In this document: positions 15,897-25,129 of the stretch, piece after piece
Position numbering within the stretch: position 1 is the stretch's first letter
Layout: each line of letters starts with the position of its first letter
Source of the DNA: Campylobacterota bacterium
GTDB taxonomy: Bacteria; Campylobacterota; Campylobacteria; Campylobacterales; Sulfurimonadaceae
NCBI GenBank assembly: GCA_013607635.1
Contig: VCAY01000002.1
Location: forward strand, 1 to 44,804
Direction of reading: 5' to 3'
Length of the DNA: 44,804 nt
Program-made: the position numbers and the translations under genes
The notes under the pieces: generated by a model
Databases searched by the model: none
Told to the model about the DNA's origin: nothing
The model's input: only the letters and a program-made list of their open reading frames with translations

Positions 15897-16325
15897 ATGA
15901 AGTTTTATGTAGCTACAGACCATGCCGGAATTGATCTAAAAAACTGGACGGTTATGTATCTTCAAGAGAAAGGGCATGAGGTGATCGACCTTGGTCCATT
16001 TAGCAAAGATAGGGTTGATTATCCCGATTTTGCCCATAAAGTTGCAACGAGTGTGCTAGAAGATGCTGGGAGCCAAGGGGTGCTCATTTGTGGCAGCGGG
16101 ATCGGCATGAGTATGGCAGCTAATCGCCACGAGGGTATCCGCGCAGCACTTTGCCATGATGCTTATACTGCAATGGTAGCCCGTGGTCATAACGATGCCA
16201 ATGTGCTGTGTTTTGGTGAGCGCGTTGTAGGTCTTGGTGTGGCACAGTCGATTATTGATTCGTGGCTTGAGAGTAGTTTCGATGGTGGCAGACACTGCCA
16301 AAGAGTTGAGAAGATAGAGCTGTAG
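15897..16325 (+). CDS. rpiB: Ribose-5-phosphate isomerase B
   Basis: This 142-residue LacAB/RpiB-family enzyme interconverts ribose 5-P and ribulose 5-P. ATDHAGIDLKN opens the protein. The active-site CGSGIGMSMAANR (Cys near residue 63) and RAALCHDAYTAMVARGHNDANVL are diagnostic. AAAAAGGGAATAT precedes the start. The next genes include apt, which uses PRPP made from ribose 5-P, so a nucleotide-supply link is plausible. Confidence 0.95.
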   Translation: MKFYVATDHAGIDLKNWTVMYLQEKGHEVIDLGPFSKDRVDYPDFAHKVATSVLEDAGSQGVLICGSGIGMSMAANRHEGIRAALCHDAYTAMVARGHNDANVLCFGERVVGLGVAQSIIDSWLESSFDGGRHCQRVEKIEL

Positions 16326-16326
16326 C

Positions 16327-16659
16327 ATGTTTTGGGAGTGGTCACTTTTAACGATACTTTCACTGGTCTCGATCTACCTCTTTGTGAAGATGTTTTACTT
16401 TAAAAGCATCACCAATAAAGAGCAACGCAGTAACGATCTGATGAAACTTACACTGCAAGAAGCAGAGATACTTATCCGTAAGTATCAGATCCAGCTCCAA
16501 CGTGCACTTGGCAATGTTGACATCCTCACAGATGAACTTGCCAAACTTAGAAATGAGCTCAAAGTACTCAAGCAAAGAAACTCAAAACACAGACAGGAAG
16601 TTGACAGACTCAATGCCAAAATCAAGGCACTTGAGGGTCGCATAGACGCACTACTATAG
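16327..16659 (+). CDS. Membrane-anchored coiled-coil protein, unknown
   Basis: This 110-residue protein has one N-terminal span ([19 protein letters not shown]) and then a long, highly charged coiled coil (about residues 40-110). It starts one base after rpiB and precedes apt by 8 nt. The layout is like that of FtsL/YlbF-type scaffolds, but no motif assigns it. I recall a similar small gene between rpiB and apt in related genomes, which would support a conserved function; this is memory only. Confidence 0.7.
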   Translation: MFWEWSLLTILSLVSIYLFVKMFYFKSITNKEQRSNDLMKLTLQEAEILIRKYQIQLQRALGNVDILTDELAKLRNELKVLKQRNSKHRQEVDRLNAKIKALEGRIDALL

Positions 16660-16667
16660 GGATAAAA

Positions 16668-17219
16668 ATGATAACACTTAGTCAAACAGAAAAAAAGATT
16701 TTACAAAACTCTATTCGTGACATTGAAGATTTTCCAAAACATGGGATCGTTTTTAAAGATATCACTACACTGCTTAACAATAAAGAGGCGTTTAGTGTGC
16801 TTATGAACCACCTCTACCAAAGGTATAAAGAGTACAATCTTGAGTATATCGCAGGAATTGATGCACGAGGATTCATTTTTGGTGCGGCACTTGCTCAGAT
16901 GCTTAAAATCGGTTTTGTGCCAATTCGTAAAAAAGGGAAACTCCCCTGCACCACCATTAGTGAAAAATATTCACTTGAGTATGGTTTTGATGAGATTGAA
17001 GTGCATCTTGACGCTTTTGGTAAAGAAAGAGATGCAAAGGTATTGCTTATCGATGATCTGATCGCTACAGGTGGTACGGCTAACGCTGCGGCAACACTGA
17101 TCAACCAAACAGGTGCACAGTGTGTAGAAGCGTGTTTTATCATGGGGTTAACCTTTTTAGAAGGCATCCAAAAACTTAGTGATATAACAGATGTTTATTG
17201 TGTATTAGAGGTTGATTGA
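16668..17219 (+). CDS. apt: Adenine phosphoribosyltransferase Apt
   Basis: This 183-residue PRTase salvages adenine to AMP using PRPP. Markers are [18 protein letters not shown] near residue 15, the [13 protein letters not shown] loop, the RKKGKLP substrate loop and the PRPP motif [13 protein letters not shown] (about 125-137). RBS is AGGGAT. The stop TGA overlaps the trpB ATG (TGATG), so translation is coupled. Confidence 0.96.
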   Translation: MITLSQTEKKILQNSIRDIEDFPKHGIVFKDITTLLNNKEAFSVLMNHLYQRYKEYNLEYIAGIDARGFIFGAALAQMLKIGFVPIRKKGKLPCTTISEKYSLEYGFDEIEVHLDAFGKERDAKVLLIDDLIATGGTANAAATLINQTGAQCVEACFIMGLTFLEGIQKLSDITDVYCVLEVD

Positions 17220-18415
17220 TGTATATTCCAAAATCTTCAAAATTTGATCCTGACAACAACGGTCACTTTGGCATTTTTGGGGGGCGTTATGTTCCTGAGA
17301 CTTTGATGCCTGCTTTGTTAAAACTTGAAAAAGAGTATCAATCAATCCGTTTTGATGCAAGCTTCTGGCAAGAGGTAGATGGATATCTCAAAGATTATGT
17401 GGGTCGCCCTTCCCCACTTTACTTTGCAAAAAACATCTCAGATGAGCTTGGAGCGAGAGTTTATTTTAAACGAGAGGACCTTAACCATACAGGTGCACAC
17501 AAAGTCAACAATGTGATCGCCCAAGGGTTGATGGCTAAAAGACTAGGATACAAAAAAGTTATCGCAGAAACAGGTGCAGGTCAACATGGTGTGGCTACTG
17601 CAACCATTGCCGCACTTCTTGGATTGGAGTGTGAGATCTTTATGGGTGCTAAGGATGTGGCACGTCAAGAGCTTAATGTGTTTCGCATGAAACTTCTTGG
17701 TGCAAAGGTGCACGCAGTAGAGAGTGGCAGTCGAACTCTTAAAGATGCAATGAATGATGCGATCCGCCATTGGGTAACCAATGCACGTGATACTTTCTAT
17801 ATCATCGGAACCGTTGCGGGTCCACACCCCTACCCTTTGATGGTGCGTGATTTTCAAGCGATCATCGGCTACGAAGCCAGAGCTCAGATACTTGCAAAAG
17901 AGGAACGCTTGCCTGACCATGTGATTGCTTGCATTGGTGGTGGAAGCAACGCTATTGGAATGTTTCAACACTTTTTAGAAGATGAGAGTGTAGAGTGTAT
18001 CGGGATCGAAGCGGGTGGTCTCGGAATTGAGGACAAAAATGGCTGTAGCTTGAAAAAAGGTCGCCCAGGAGTACTGCATGGTCAAATGAGCTACCTGCTT
18101 CAAGATGAAGATGGACAGATACTAGAAGCACACTCTATCTCGGCGGGGCTTGATTATCCCGGTATTGGACCAGAACACGCTTTTCATAACGATAACGGCA
18201 GTGTAAAGTATGACTATATCACCGATCAAGAAGCACTTGATGCTTTTGTGTGGCTGAGTCAAAAAGAGGGGATCATTCCGGCATTTGAGAGCTCCCATGC
18301 GGTAGCGTACCTTAAAAAACTACCAAATATTAAAGAGAAACTGATCATCGTCAACCTCTCAGGGCGAGGCGATAAAGATATGATCCAAGCCAAAGAGATT
18401 TTAGATTTCGACTAA
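17219..18415 (+). CDS. trpB: Tryptophan synthase beta subunit TrpB
   Basis: The ATG at 17219 (398 aa) is the natural start, overlapping the apt stop. It is the PLP enzyme that joins indole and serine to make tryptophan. [13 protein letters not shown] is near residue 20, the PLP lysine sits in [10 protein letters not shown] near 85, [10 protein letters not shown] is next, and [10 protein letters not shown] is near 235. It is a canonical TrpB1 rather than TrpB2. No trpA or other trp gene is near; it sits in a mixed housekeeping unit, which is common in Campylobacterota. Confidence 0.95.
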   Translation: MYIPKSSKFDPDNNGHFGIFGGRYVPETLMPALLKLEKEYQSIRFDASFWQEVDGYLKDYVGRPSPLYFAKNISDELGARVYFKREDLNHTGAHKVNNVIAQGLMAKRLGYKKVIAETGAGQHGVATATIAALLGLECEIFMGAKDVARQELNVFRMKLLGAKVHAVESGSRTLKDAMNDAIRHWVTNARDTFYIIGTVAGPHPYPLMVRDFQAIIGYEARAQILAKEERLPDHVIACIGGGSNAIGMFQHFLEDESVECIGIEAGGLGIEDKNGCSLKKGRPGVLHGQMSYLLQDEDGQILEAHSISAGLDYPGIGPEHAFHNDNGSVKYDYITDQEALDAFVWLSQKEGIIPAFESSHAVAYLKKLPNIKEKLIIVNLSGRGDKDMIQAKEILDFD

Positions 18416-18424
18416 GGAAACAAG

Positions 18425-19819
18425 ATGAAAATAGAACTAGTACAAGAGGCAAAAAGCGATATTGAGATTGTTTTTTTAACAAAAAACACACTGACTAAAA
18501 ACAAACACGCCAAAATACTCAAAAAAGCCGGTTTTAGTGCCGAGCAAGAGAGCAGCTGCTTTTTATACGAAAAAGGCTTGTTGGTCTGCGGCATAGAAGA
18601 TACTCACAATGATAACATCAGAACAGCAACGGCAAGTGCCATCAAAACACTCAAAAAAAGTAACTTCAAGTCTGCTGCACTGCATGTAACAAAAGGTAAT
18701 ATCAAAGCTGTTGTTGAGGGGCTTATCCTTGGTGGGTATGAGTATAATAGATATAAATCTGAGACAAAAAAACCGACACTTAAAACACTCAATCTTGTTT
18801 GTTCTAACATCAAATCACTCTCAAAAGATTTTGAAGAAGCAGTAATTGTAGCCGAGGCAACATGTTTTGCGCGTGATATCGTCAACACCACCCCTGAAGA
18901 TATCAACCCACAAACTTTAGCAAAACTTGCAAAAGATTTAGCAAAAGAGAACAACCTTACATGTAACATCCTCAAAGAAAAAGAGCTTAAACAAGAAAAA
19001 TGTAACGCGATGCTTGCTGTTGGTCGCGCTTCAAGATATGAGCCACATCTCATTCACCTAGCCTACCAACCAAAAAAAGCAAAAAAAACGATCACTCTTG
19101 TTGGTAAAGGGCTTACTTACGATGCGGGAGGGTTGAGTTTAAAACCAGCTACATCGATGGTAACGATGAAGATGGATAAAGCAGGAGCATGCGCAGTGCT
19201 TGGGATCATCAAAGCGGTAAGTGAGCTTAAACTCGATGTTGCAGTGCATGCCTTTGTGGGTGCAGTTGAGAACATGATAGGTGGTGATGCTTACAAACCG
19301 GATGATGTACTTACCTCACGAAGTGGTAAAACAATTGAGGTACGAAATACTGATGCTGAGGGGCGACTTGTACTTGTTGATGTGCTTGACTATGCACAGG
19401 AGAAAGTCCAAGCCGATTATATCTTTGATTTTGCAACCCTGACAGGAGCTTGTATGGTAGCCCTTGGACAGTACACTACGGGGGTTATGGGTAACAATTC
19501 AAGACTCAAACACGCCATTGCCAAAGCTGCCGGCAATGCAGGTGAGCTTACAGCAAGCCTGCCGTTTAACAAACACCTCAAAAAACAGCTCAAAAGTGAG
19601 ATTGCAGATATCTGCAACATCTCGAACAAACCTTTTGGAGGAGCGATCACTGCCGGACTTTTCCTTGACGCTTTCATTAAAGAGCGAAACAAAGATAAAT
19701 GGCTGCATTTTGATATAGCAGGCAGTGCTTATACTGAAACTCCGTGGGATATTAATGGATATGGAGGAACCGGTGCGGGTGTTCGTATGATGTGCGAATA
19801 CCTCAAATCTATCCAATAA
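18425..19819 (+). CDS. pepA: Leucyl aminopeptidase PepA (M17)
   Basis: This 464-residue cytosolic metallo-aminopeptidase has the M17 signature NTDAEGRLVL near residue 300. Other di-metal ligands lie in VGKGLTYDAGGLSLKP (Lys/Asp near 225-235) and KMDKAGACAVLG. It releases N-terminal residues from peptides and usually forms hexamers; E. coli PepA also binds DNA in Xer recombination. Last gene of the folD unit, 9 nt after trpB with AAGGAAAC. A small hairpin (CCTCT/AGAGG at 19823-19834) follows the stop. Confidence 0.94.
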   Translation: MKIELVQEAKSDIEIVFLTKNTLTKNKHAKILKKAGFSAEQESSCFLYEKGLLVCGIEDTHNDNIRTATASAIKTLKKSNFKSAALHVTKGNIKAVVEGLILGGYEYNRYKSETKKPTLKTLNLVCSNIKSLSKDFEEAVIVAEATCFARDIVNTTPEDINPQTLAKLAKDLAKENNLTCNILKEKELKQEKCNAMLAVGRASRYEPHLIHLAYQPKKAKKTITLVGKGLTYDAGGLSLKPATSMVTMKMDKAGACAVLGIIKAVSELKLDVAVHAFVGAVENMIGGDAYKPDDVLTSRSGKTIEVRNTDAEGRLVLVDVLDYAQEKVQADYIFDFATLTGACMVALGQYTTGVMGNNSRLKHAIAKAAGNAGELTASLPFNKHLKKQLKSEIADICNISNKPFGGAITAGLFLDAFIKERNKDKWLHFDIAGSAYTETPWDINGYGGTGAGVRMMCEYLKSIQ

Positions 19820-19938
19820 ACCCTCTTTAGAGGTGCCCTTAAATCTTGGAGCTAATTTTAGGCATTTTGGTCACAATATGGACACACTAGAAAAACCAAA
19901 AGTCTTGTAAGTGCCTATTGTAGAGTATTTGAAGTATG

Positions 19939-20290
19939 TTAGCACAAGAATAAGCCGAGTTTTGTTACAGTAGCATTAATCTACTCCATAGTTCACACTA
20001 TGGCTCTAGCAAAGCAATAGCAATGTAAGACGCTAACCATCTGCTTCTTGCTGCCATGTTGGGTTTACAAGCTCTCTATGTTGCCATAGAGACTGGTGGT
20101 CTCTTACACCACCTTTTCACCTTTACTACTTTTTATTCAGATATACGACAAAAAATAGAAGTCTTGTTTCTGTTGCACTTTCCCTCGTATTACTACGGCC
20201 ATTCGTTAAATGGAACATCGTCTTACAGCAGCTCGGACTTTCCTCTTAAATAGCTTTGAAGCTTATCAAGTAACTACCTTCTTGTGCTAA
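19939..20290 (-). ncRNA. rnpB: RNase P RNA (rnpB), type A
   Basis: Read on the minus strand, this 352-nt stretch has the universal RNase P elements in order: GAGGAAAGTCC (CR I), AGGGAAAGTGCAACAGAAAC (CR II/III), GTAAGAGACCACCAG (CR IV region), GTAAACCCAACATGGCAGC and ACAAAACTCGGCTTAT (CR V). The ends form a perfect 12-bp P1 helix, TTAGCACAAGAA with TTCTTGTGCTAA, which sets the boundaries. It is the catalytic RNA that trims tRNA 5' ends. A -10-like TATCAT (20294-20299, minus) lies just upstream. No protein gene occupies 19820-20465. Confidence 0.95.
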
Positions 20291-20335
20291 GAAATGATAC
20301 TAAAAATTTGATTTAATTCGACTTATTTTCAATAT

Positions 20336-20442
20336 GAACAGTTGTTCTCATTGTATTTTACTTATATGAACAATTGTTCTTTTTAAATAATAATAAATTA
20401 ACAAATGTTCATATATAATTCTATAGATATTAACAATTGTTC
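20336..20442. promoter_or_regulatory. Array of four TetR-type operator palindromes
   Basis: There are four related 12-bp palindromes: GAACAGTTGTTC (20336-20347), GAACAATTGTTC (20368-20379), TAACAAATGTTC (20399-20410) and TAACAATTGTTC (20431-20442). Their centres are 32, 31 and 32 bp apart, close to three helical turns. They lie between the rnpB start and tetR. The last two bracket a TATAAT, so they very likely mediate autorepression by the TetR protein encoded next. Confidence 0.8.
20414..20419 (+). promoter_or_regulatory. -10 box of the tetR gene
   Basis: A perfect TATAAT lies between the third and fourth operators, 47 nt before the ATG. The flanking operators would block polymerase. Confidence 0.6.
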
Positions 20443-20465
20443 ATATTCTACAAAAAGGAATCAAA

Positions 20466-21083
20466 ATGCCTGAAAATAGGGAAACTAAAAAAAGAAGCGG
20501 CACAAAAGAGAAGATATTAAAAACTGCCATAACTCTCTTTTGTAATCATGGATACAAAGGTACAAGTGTAAGAAAAATTGCATCAAATGTAGGTATTCGA
20601 GAGAGTGCACTTTACAATCATTTTAAAAACAAAGAGGAGGTCTTTTTAGAGGTTGCTAAAAACATTTTCAACTCCCCTTTTGCTATGAAAGAAGAAGAGA
20701 TCAAAGAGACAGCTTTGCGAGGCAAAAACTTTTTGCAGAAATTTGTGATGCAGTACAAGATGCTGACATTTGACAAACAAAGCGAAAACATGTTTAAGTT
20801 GCTGATGATAGAGCTGATGCAAAACAAAGAGCTTAGAGAGCAATTTATGAGTGATTTTCACAACAAAAACATCAAAACACTCTCTGAAGCCTTTTTTGTT
20901 ATGATGCAAAACGGTTTAGTCCGTTCCGGTGATCCTATGATGGTGGCTTATGAGTTTTTATCTACCCTCTTTTATATAAGATTCCAGATCACCCTGCTTC
21001 GTTTTGATGCAAAGTCCACTGACGCTTTGGCAACACAGTTTGAAAAGCATGTAGATATTTTTTGGGAAAGCATTAAGCTATAG
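20466..21083 (+). CDS. TetR/AcrR-family transcriptional regulator
   Basis: This 205-residue regulator has the TetR helix-turn-helix near residues 15-60: KEKILKTAITLFCNHGYKGTSVRKIA and GIRESALYNHFKNKEEVF. A helical C-terminal ligand and dimer domain follows. It is monocistronic; the neighbour downstream runs the other way. There is no efflux pump or enzyme gene next to it, so besides itself its targets lie elsewhere, or it could influence rnpB, which shares its promoter region. AAAAAGGAA is the ribosome binding site. Confidence 0.92.
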   Translation: MPENRETKKRSGTKEKILKTAITLFCNHGYKGTSVRKIASNVGIRESALYNHFKNKEEVFLEVAKNIFNSPFAMKEEEIKETALRGKNFLQKFVMQYKMLTFDKQSENMFKLLMIELMQNKELREQFMSDFHNKNIKTLSEAFFVMMQNGLVRSGDPMMVAYEFLSTLFYIRFQITLLRFDAKSTDALATQFEKHVDIFWESIKL

Positions 21084-21125
21084 ATATTGTTTCGTATTGA
21101 TACTATATAATATTAATGCAAAAAT

Positions 21126-21156
21126 TTAAAAAAAGAGGTGGCACTAAACCACCTCT
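21126..21156 (-). terminator. Terminator of the oorDABC operon
   Basis: An 8-bp perfect stem (AGAGGTGG/CCACCTCT at 21134-21141 and 21149-21156) is followed on the minus strand by seven Ts. It lies 11 nt past the oorC stop and marks the end of the TCA gene run. Confidence 0.9.
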
Positions 21157-21167
21157 GTGGAGAAAGA

Positions 21168-21722
21168 TTATTTCCCTATCGCTTCCAAAGCATATTTTTT
21201 CCCAAGTGCGTAAGCTGTTTTATTTGCTTCGTGTACCTTTGCTGGAACTTTTGAAAGCATAGTTTCGATTAAAGATTCTTCTGGAAGAACTTTTGTCATT
21301 GTATTTGTAATACCTAGAGCAACAACAGATTGAGTAATAACATTACCAACCTCTTCTTTTGCAATAGTGATTACCGGAATATCGTAAATAGTCCATTTTT
21401 TTCTATCTTCATCTGTAGGATGGACAAGGTTTGGATCGATTACAATGATTCCACCCGGTTTTACACCATTTTTAAACTGTTGATAACTTACATCAGCAAC
21501 TGAAAGCATAAAATCAATTTCACCTTCATTTGCATATGGATAGCGAATCTCATCATCATCAAGTGTGATATCAACAACTGTAGGTCCACCACGAACTTGT
21601 GATGTATAAGTTGCGGTTTTTAAGCCATTGCCACCGTTTTTAATCTTACAAGCAGCCATAATTTCACCGGCAAGCAAAACACCCTGCCCGCCGACACCAG
21701 TAAATCTTAGTGTATTTCTCAT
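21168..21722 (-). CDS. oorC: 2-oxoglutarate:ferredoxin oxidoreductase gamma subunit OorC
   Basis: This 184-residue gamma domain opens with FTGVGGQGVLLAGEIMA, the mark of the POR/KOR gamma family. TSQVRGGPTVVDI also fits. It is the last subunit of the four-part enzyme and lies 10 nt behind oorB. In the oxidative direction the complex makes succinyl-CoA from 2-oxoglutarate; in the reductive TCA cycle it carboxylates succinyl-CoA with reduced ferredoxin. Confidence 0.95.
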   Translation of the reverse strand: MRNTLRFTGVGGQGVLLAGEIMAACKIKNGGNGLKTATYTSQVRGGPTVVDITLDDDEIRYPYANEGEIDFMLSVADVSYQQFKNGVKPGGIIVIDPNLVHPTDEDRKKWTIYDIPVITIAKEEVGNVITQSVVALGITNTMTKVLPEESLIETMLSKVPAKVHEANKTAYALGKKYALEAIGK

Positions 21723-21732
21723 TTATGACTCC

Positions 21733-22590
21733 TTATATTTTTTTCTCAAAATCATCTTGAGTGATTTTTGCACGTTTTTTCTGAGCTGCAGCTTGAATTT
21801 GCGCATACATCTCACAATACTCTTCTTGCTCAACTTCTCTTAAAACTCCAGTTGGTAAAAAGTTCTCTTTCTCTTTAGGATCTTCAAGGGCTTCCCATTT
21901 TTTAAGTGGCATCGTAATACTGTCGATCCAATCAAGGTTCTCCATAGCATTCGCCATTTTATTTTTACGCCCGAGATTGATATGGCAGTTTGAAAGCACT
22001 TCAACAAAACTGAAACCTTTGTGGGAAAATGCTTTGACTAAGATTTTTTCCAGTTTTTTAGGATCGATCATTGATTCACGAGCAACAAAAGATGCTCCTG
22101 CTCCAATTGCGAGATTTGATGCATTAAATGTTGGGTCGATATTACCATTCTTTTGAGAAACAGTCCACATACCACGAGGAGTTGTAGGAGATGTTTGCGA
22201 GTTGGTAAGGCCGTAAATAAAGTTGTTGATTAAAATAAAATTAAGATCGATGTTACGACGACATCCGTGAATAGTGTGGTTACCACCAATCGCAAGACCA
22301 TCACCATCCCCTGCAACAACAATCACATGAGCATCTGGTTTAGCAAGCTTAATACCTGTCGCATAAGCAACTGTTCTACCATGCGTTGTGTGCACAGTAT
22401 TACAATCAATATAGGAACTAAAACGCCCTGAACATCCAATGCCTGAAACAACGCAAACATTATCCATGTCCCAACCCATTTTTTCAATTGCTCGAATTGT
22501 AGCTTTTAAGATTACACCATCACCACAACCCCAACACCATAGTGTTGGCATCTTGTTAACACGTAAATATTTATCATAATTAAATGCCAT
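21733..22590 (-). CDS. oorB: 2-oxoglutarate:ferredoxin oxidoreductase beta subunit OorB
   Basis: This 285-residue thiamine-diphosphate subunit has CWGCGDGVILKATIRAIE near residue 19, the TPP motif GDGDGLAIGGNHTIH, and LINNFIYGLTNSQTSPTTP. Cysteines in CWGCG and SGIGCSGR match 4Fe-4S ligands of the beta family. Its ATG overlaps the oorA stop by one base. It acts with OorA at the active site. Confidence 0.95.
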   Translation of the reverse strand: MAFNYDKYLRVNKMPTLWCWGCGDGVILKATIRAIEKMGWDMDNVCVVSGIGCSGRFSSYIDCNTVHTTHGRTVAYATGIKLAKPDAHVIVVAGDGDGLAIGGNHTIHGCRRNIDLNFILINNFIYGLTNSQTSPTTPRGMWTVSQKNGNIDPTFNASNLAIGAGASFVARESMIDPKKLEKILVKAFSHKGFSFVEVLSNCHINLGRKNKMANAMENLDWIDSITMPLKKWEALEDPKEKENFLPTGVLREVEQEEYCEMYAQIQAAAQKKRAKITQDDFEKKI

Positions 22591-23744
22591 TACATCATCT
22601 CCTTAACTTTCGCTACCATCTCTGCCGGTGCAATAGGACGACCATTTGCTTTTAAAAGCCTTGTAAAGTCGTTTCTTTTAATAATTCTTTCGATCTCATC
22701 AGAATACTGCCCCATATTAAGTTCAGTAACCATAATTTTATCGCCGAATTTCTCACCAATTTCAGCAATTCTTTTTGCCGGTGAAGGCCATAGCATGATT
22801 GGTCTAAAAAGACCGGCTTTAATACCTTCACTTCTAAGTTTTTTCACAGCCTCATAAGCACCAAGCGCGATGGAACCATAAGCAACAATACAAACTTCTG
22901 CATCTTCCATGTCAACTTCTTCATAATCTGGCAGATCATCAAGACCATCATTTTGTGCAGCTACTGCATTGATCTTTCCAACAAGTCTTTCAATGTTGTA
23001 TTCACACTGCTGTGCATCCTCAGTCGGGAATCCCTCTGCACCATGATGTAAACCAGTGATATGATAACGATACCCCTTAAACATCTCATTAAGTACTGCC
23101 GGTTCGTTCATTGGTACATCATAAGGTCTATAATCTGCTGGATCGCCATCAAACTGAGCACGATTTACAATACTAGCTTCCACCTCTTCCATATCTGGAA
23201 GCATGGCTTTACCATGCATATGACCGATTGTTTCATCTAAAAGCATAAAAACCGGAGTCATATATTTTTCAGCCAAGTTAAACGCACGCACAGTCTGTGT
23301 ATAACATTCCGTAAGGCTACCCGCACACAAAGTTATAGAGGCATAATCCCCATGAGTTGGATATTTTGCTTGACCGATATCTGCTTGTGAAACACGAGTT
23401 GGAAGGCCGGTTGAAGGACCACCACGCATCACATTGATAATTACTAAAGGGATCTCAGCAATAAAACCAAGTCCAATTTGCTCAGCTTTAAGTGAGATAC
23501 CAGGACCAGAGGTTGCTGTAAAAGCTTTTGTACCAGTCATTGATGCTCCAAGAGCAGCAGAGATTCCACCAATCTCATCTTCCATTTGAATTGCTGTACC
23601 ACCTACAGCAGGTAAAAGATCAGAAGCAACATGCATCACTTCAGATGATGGAGTAATCGGATACCCACCAAAAAATCTCACACCTGCATCAACAGCAGCT
23701 TTTGCAGCAAGCTCATTACCCGTTGAAATTACTTCTCTTGCCAT
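22590..23744 (-). CDS. oorA: 2-oxoglutarate:ferredoxin oxidoreductase alpha subunit OorA
   Basis: This 384-residue alpha subunit has GNELAAKAAVDAGVRFFGGYPITPSSEV, typical for 2-oxoacid oxidoreductases and setting 2-oxoglutarate against pyruvate use. ATSGPGISLKAEQIG and GGPSTGLPTRVSQ follow. It overlaps oorB and oorD by one base on each side, so the order D-A-B-C is strictly coupled. The DABC order and sizes match the OorDABC first described in H. pylori and C. jejuni. Confidence 0.95.
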   Translation of the reverse strand: MAREVISTGNELAAKAAVDAGVRFFGGYPITPSSEVMHVASDLLPAVGGTAIQMEDEIGGISAALGASMTGTKAFTATSGPGISLKAEQIGLGFIAEIPLVIINVMRGGPSTGLPTRVSQADIGQAKYPTHGDYASITLCAGSLTECYTQTVRAFNLAEKYMTPVFMLLDETIGHMHGKAMLPDMEEVEASIVNRAQFDGDPADYRPYDVPMNEPAVLNEMFKGYRYHITGLHHGAEGFPTEDAQQCEYNIERLVGKINAVAAQNDGLDDLPDYEEVDMEDAEVCIVAYGSIALGAYEAVKKLRSEGIKAGLFRPIMLWPSPAKRIAEIGEKFGDKIMVTELNMGQYSDEIERIIKRNDFTRLLKANGRPIAPAEMVAKVKEMM

Positions 23745-24094
23745 TACTTAACTCCTTCTTCACTAAGCGACATGTAGTTGTTTGCAATAATCTTGGCTTG
23801 ACGCTCTTTTGATTCATCGGTTAATTTTGCAAAACTTTTTCCAGCAGCCTTAAACTCTTTTCTATCTGCTACATAAATAGCAAAATCAGGGCATGTTAAC
23901 TCACACTCCATGCAACCGATACAAGAATCTGGATAATCAATCGATATCATTGCACCAAGTGTTGATGTTGAATCATAACGCATCCCCAATACCCCAGACG
24001 GGCATACAGAAACACAAATATCACATGCTTTACAATTGTTTGTGTTGACCCAAACAGGTTGATCACCAGGGTTTTCAGTTTTAAAAGTTCCCAT
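23744..24094 (-). CDS. oorD: 2-oxoglutarate:ferredoxin oxidoreductase delta subunit OorD
   Basis: This 116-residue ferredoxin-like subunit has two 4Fe-4S clusters: CKACDICVSVCPSGVLG near residue 20 and CIGCMECELTCPDFAIYV near 56. It relays electrons between the catalytic subunits and soluble ferredoxin. Its ribosome binding site is GAGGAG. A 157-nt gap with a palindrome and a hairpin separates it from sucD, so it may have a promoter of its own. Confidence 0.95.
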   Translation of the reverse strand: MGTFKTENPGDQPVWVNTNNCKACDICVSVCPSGVLGMRYDSTSTLGAMISIDYPDSCIGCMECELTCPDFAIYVADRKEFKAAGKSFAKLTDESKERQAKIIANNYMSLSEEGVK

Positions 24095-24138
24095 TTATTC
24101 TCCTCAATTAAGATACAAGCTCACGCTTTGTATACTAC

Positions 24139-24156
24139 ATCTTAGTAAACTAAGAT
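24139..24156. promoter_or_regulatory. Palindrome upstream of oorD
   Basis: ATCTTAG-TAAA-CTAAGAT is a perfect 7-bp inverted repeat, 45 nt before the oorD ATG. It sits just upstream of the -10-like TAGTAT/TATACA on the minus strand, as an operator would. Confidence 0.4.
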
Positions 24157-24204
24157 TATCCAAAGTTCATTAACTTCCTCATTAAATGTGCTAATATCGC
24201 TCAC

Positions 24205-24227
24205 AAGTGTAACTTTTTTTTACACTT
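24205..24227 (-). terminator. Hairpin between sucD and oorD
   Basis: AAGTGTAA (24205-24212) pairs with TTACACTT (24220-24227) around a T-rich loop. On the minus strand there is no T-run after it, so it may be a weak terminator, a processing site or an mRNA stabiliser between sucCD and oorDABC. Confidence 0.4.
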
Positions 24228-24251
24228 TATAAGCTCACACAAAGCGATTTT

Positions 24252-25124
24252 CTACTTGTTAAGTACTTCTGCTACCGCTTTACCAATCTCAGCAGGTGAA
24301 ACAACAACTTTGACGCCAGCTGCTTCGAGTGCATCCATTTTCTCTTTTGCAGTACCGGCTGAACCAGACACAATTGCACCAGCATGACCCATACGTTTAC
24401 CTTTTGGAGCTGTTTGTCCTGCGATGAACGCTACAACAGGTTTTGTAATATTTTCTTTAATAAACTTCGCTGCTTGAATCTCAAGATCTCCACCAATCTC
24501 ACCGATCATTACAATCGCTTCAGTTTCCGGATCTGCTTCAAACATTGGCAAAAGTTGTTTGTATGAAAGGCCGATGATTGGATCTCCACCGATACCTACT
24601 GCTGTAGTGATTCCGTACCCCTCTTTAACAACTTGGTTGGCACCCTCATAAGTAAGAGTTCCAGATTTTGAGATAAGACCAACGTTACCTTTTTTAAAGA
24701 TCATCCCCGGCATGATACCGATCTTACACTCTTCAGCTGTGATAATACCCGGACAGTTTGGCCCAATAGTTTTCATATTGTGTTTTGTAGCGTATTGCTT
24801 GGCAAACATCATATCGCGCACCGGTGCACCCTCTGTAATAATAACAGCAAGCTCAATCCCAGCATCTGCAGCCTCCATAACAGCATCTGCAACAAATGCA
24901 GGTGGAACAAAGATCATAGAAACAGTAGCACCTGTCGTTTTTACAGCATCACTCACCGTATTAAACACAGGTTTACCCAGATGCTCTTGACCACCTTTGT
25001 TTGGTGTGACACCACCAACAATGTTGGTACCGTAAGCGATACATTGCTCAGCATGGAAAGTACCCTCTTTTCCTGTAAAACCTTGAACGATAACTTTTGT
25101 ATCTTTATTTACTAAAATTGACAT
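24252..25124 (-). CDS. sucD: Succinyl-CoA synthetase alpha subunit SucD
   Basis: This 290-residue subunit has [20 protein letters not shown] with the CoA-binding fold at the N-terminus, [20 protein letters not shown], and the phospho-histidine motif GHAGAIVSG near residue 245. With SucC it interconverts succinate and succinyl-CoA; in the reductive cycle it runs toward succinyl-CoA, feeding OorDABC. It starts 5 nt behind sucC. Confidence 0.96.
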   Translation of the reverse strand: MSILVNKDTKVIVQGFTGKEGTFHAEQCIAYGTNIVGGVTPNKGGQEHLGKPVFNTVSDAVKTTGATVSMIFVPPAFVADAVMEAADAGIELAVIITEGAPVRDMMFAKQYATKHNMKTIGPNCPGIITAEECKIGIMPGMIFKKGNVGLISKSGTLTYEGANQVVKEGYGITTAVGIGGDPIIGLSYKQLLPMFEADPETEAIVMIGEIGGDLEIQAAKFIKENITKPVVAFIAGQTAPKGKRMGHAGAIVSGSAGTAKEKMDALEAAGVKVVVSPAEIGKAVAEVLNK

Positions 25125-25129
25125 CTAAA

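Noticed and set aside
19820-19938. Short repeats GGCA/TGCC and TTTTGG/CCAAAA between pepA and rnpB, taken as an RNA gene
   Set aside because: The pairs are short and separated by unpaired stretches; no known RNA pattern fits, and the RNase P helix P1 ends at 19939.
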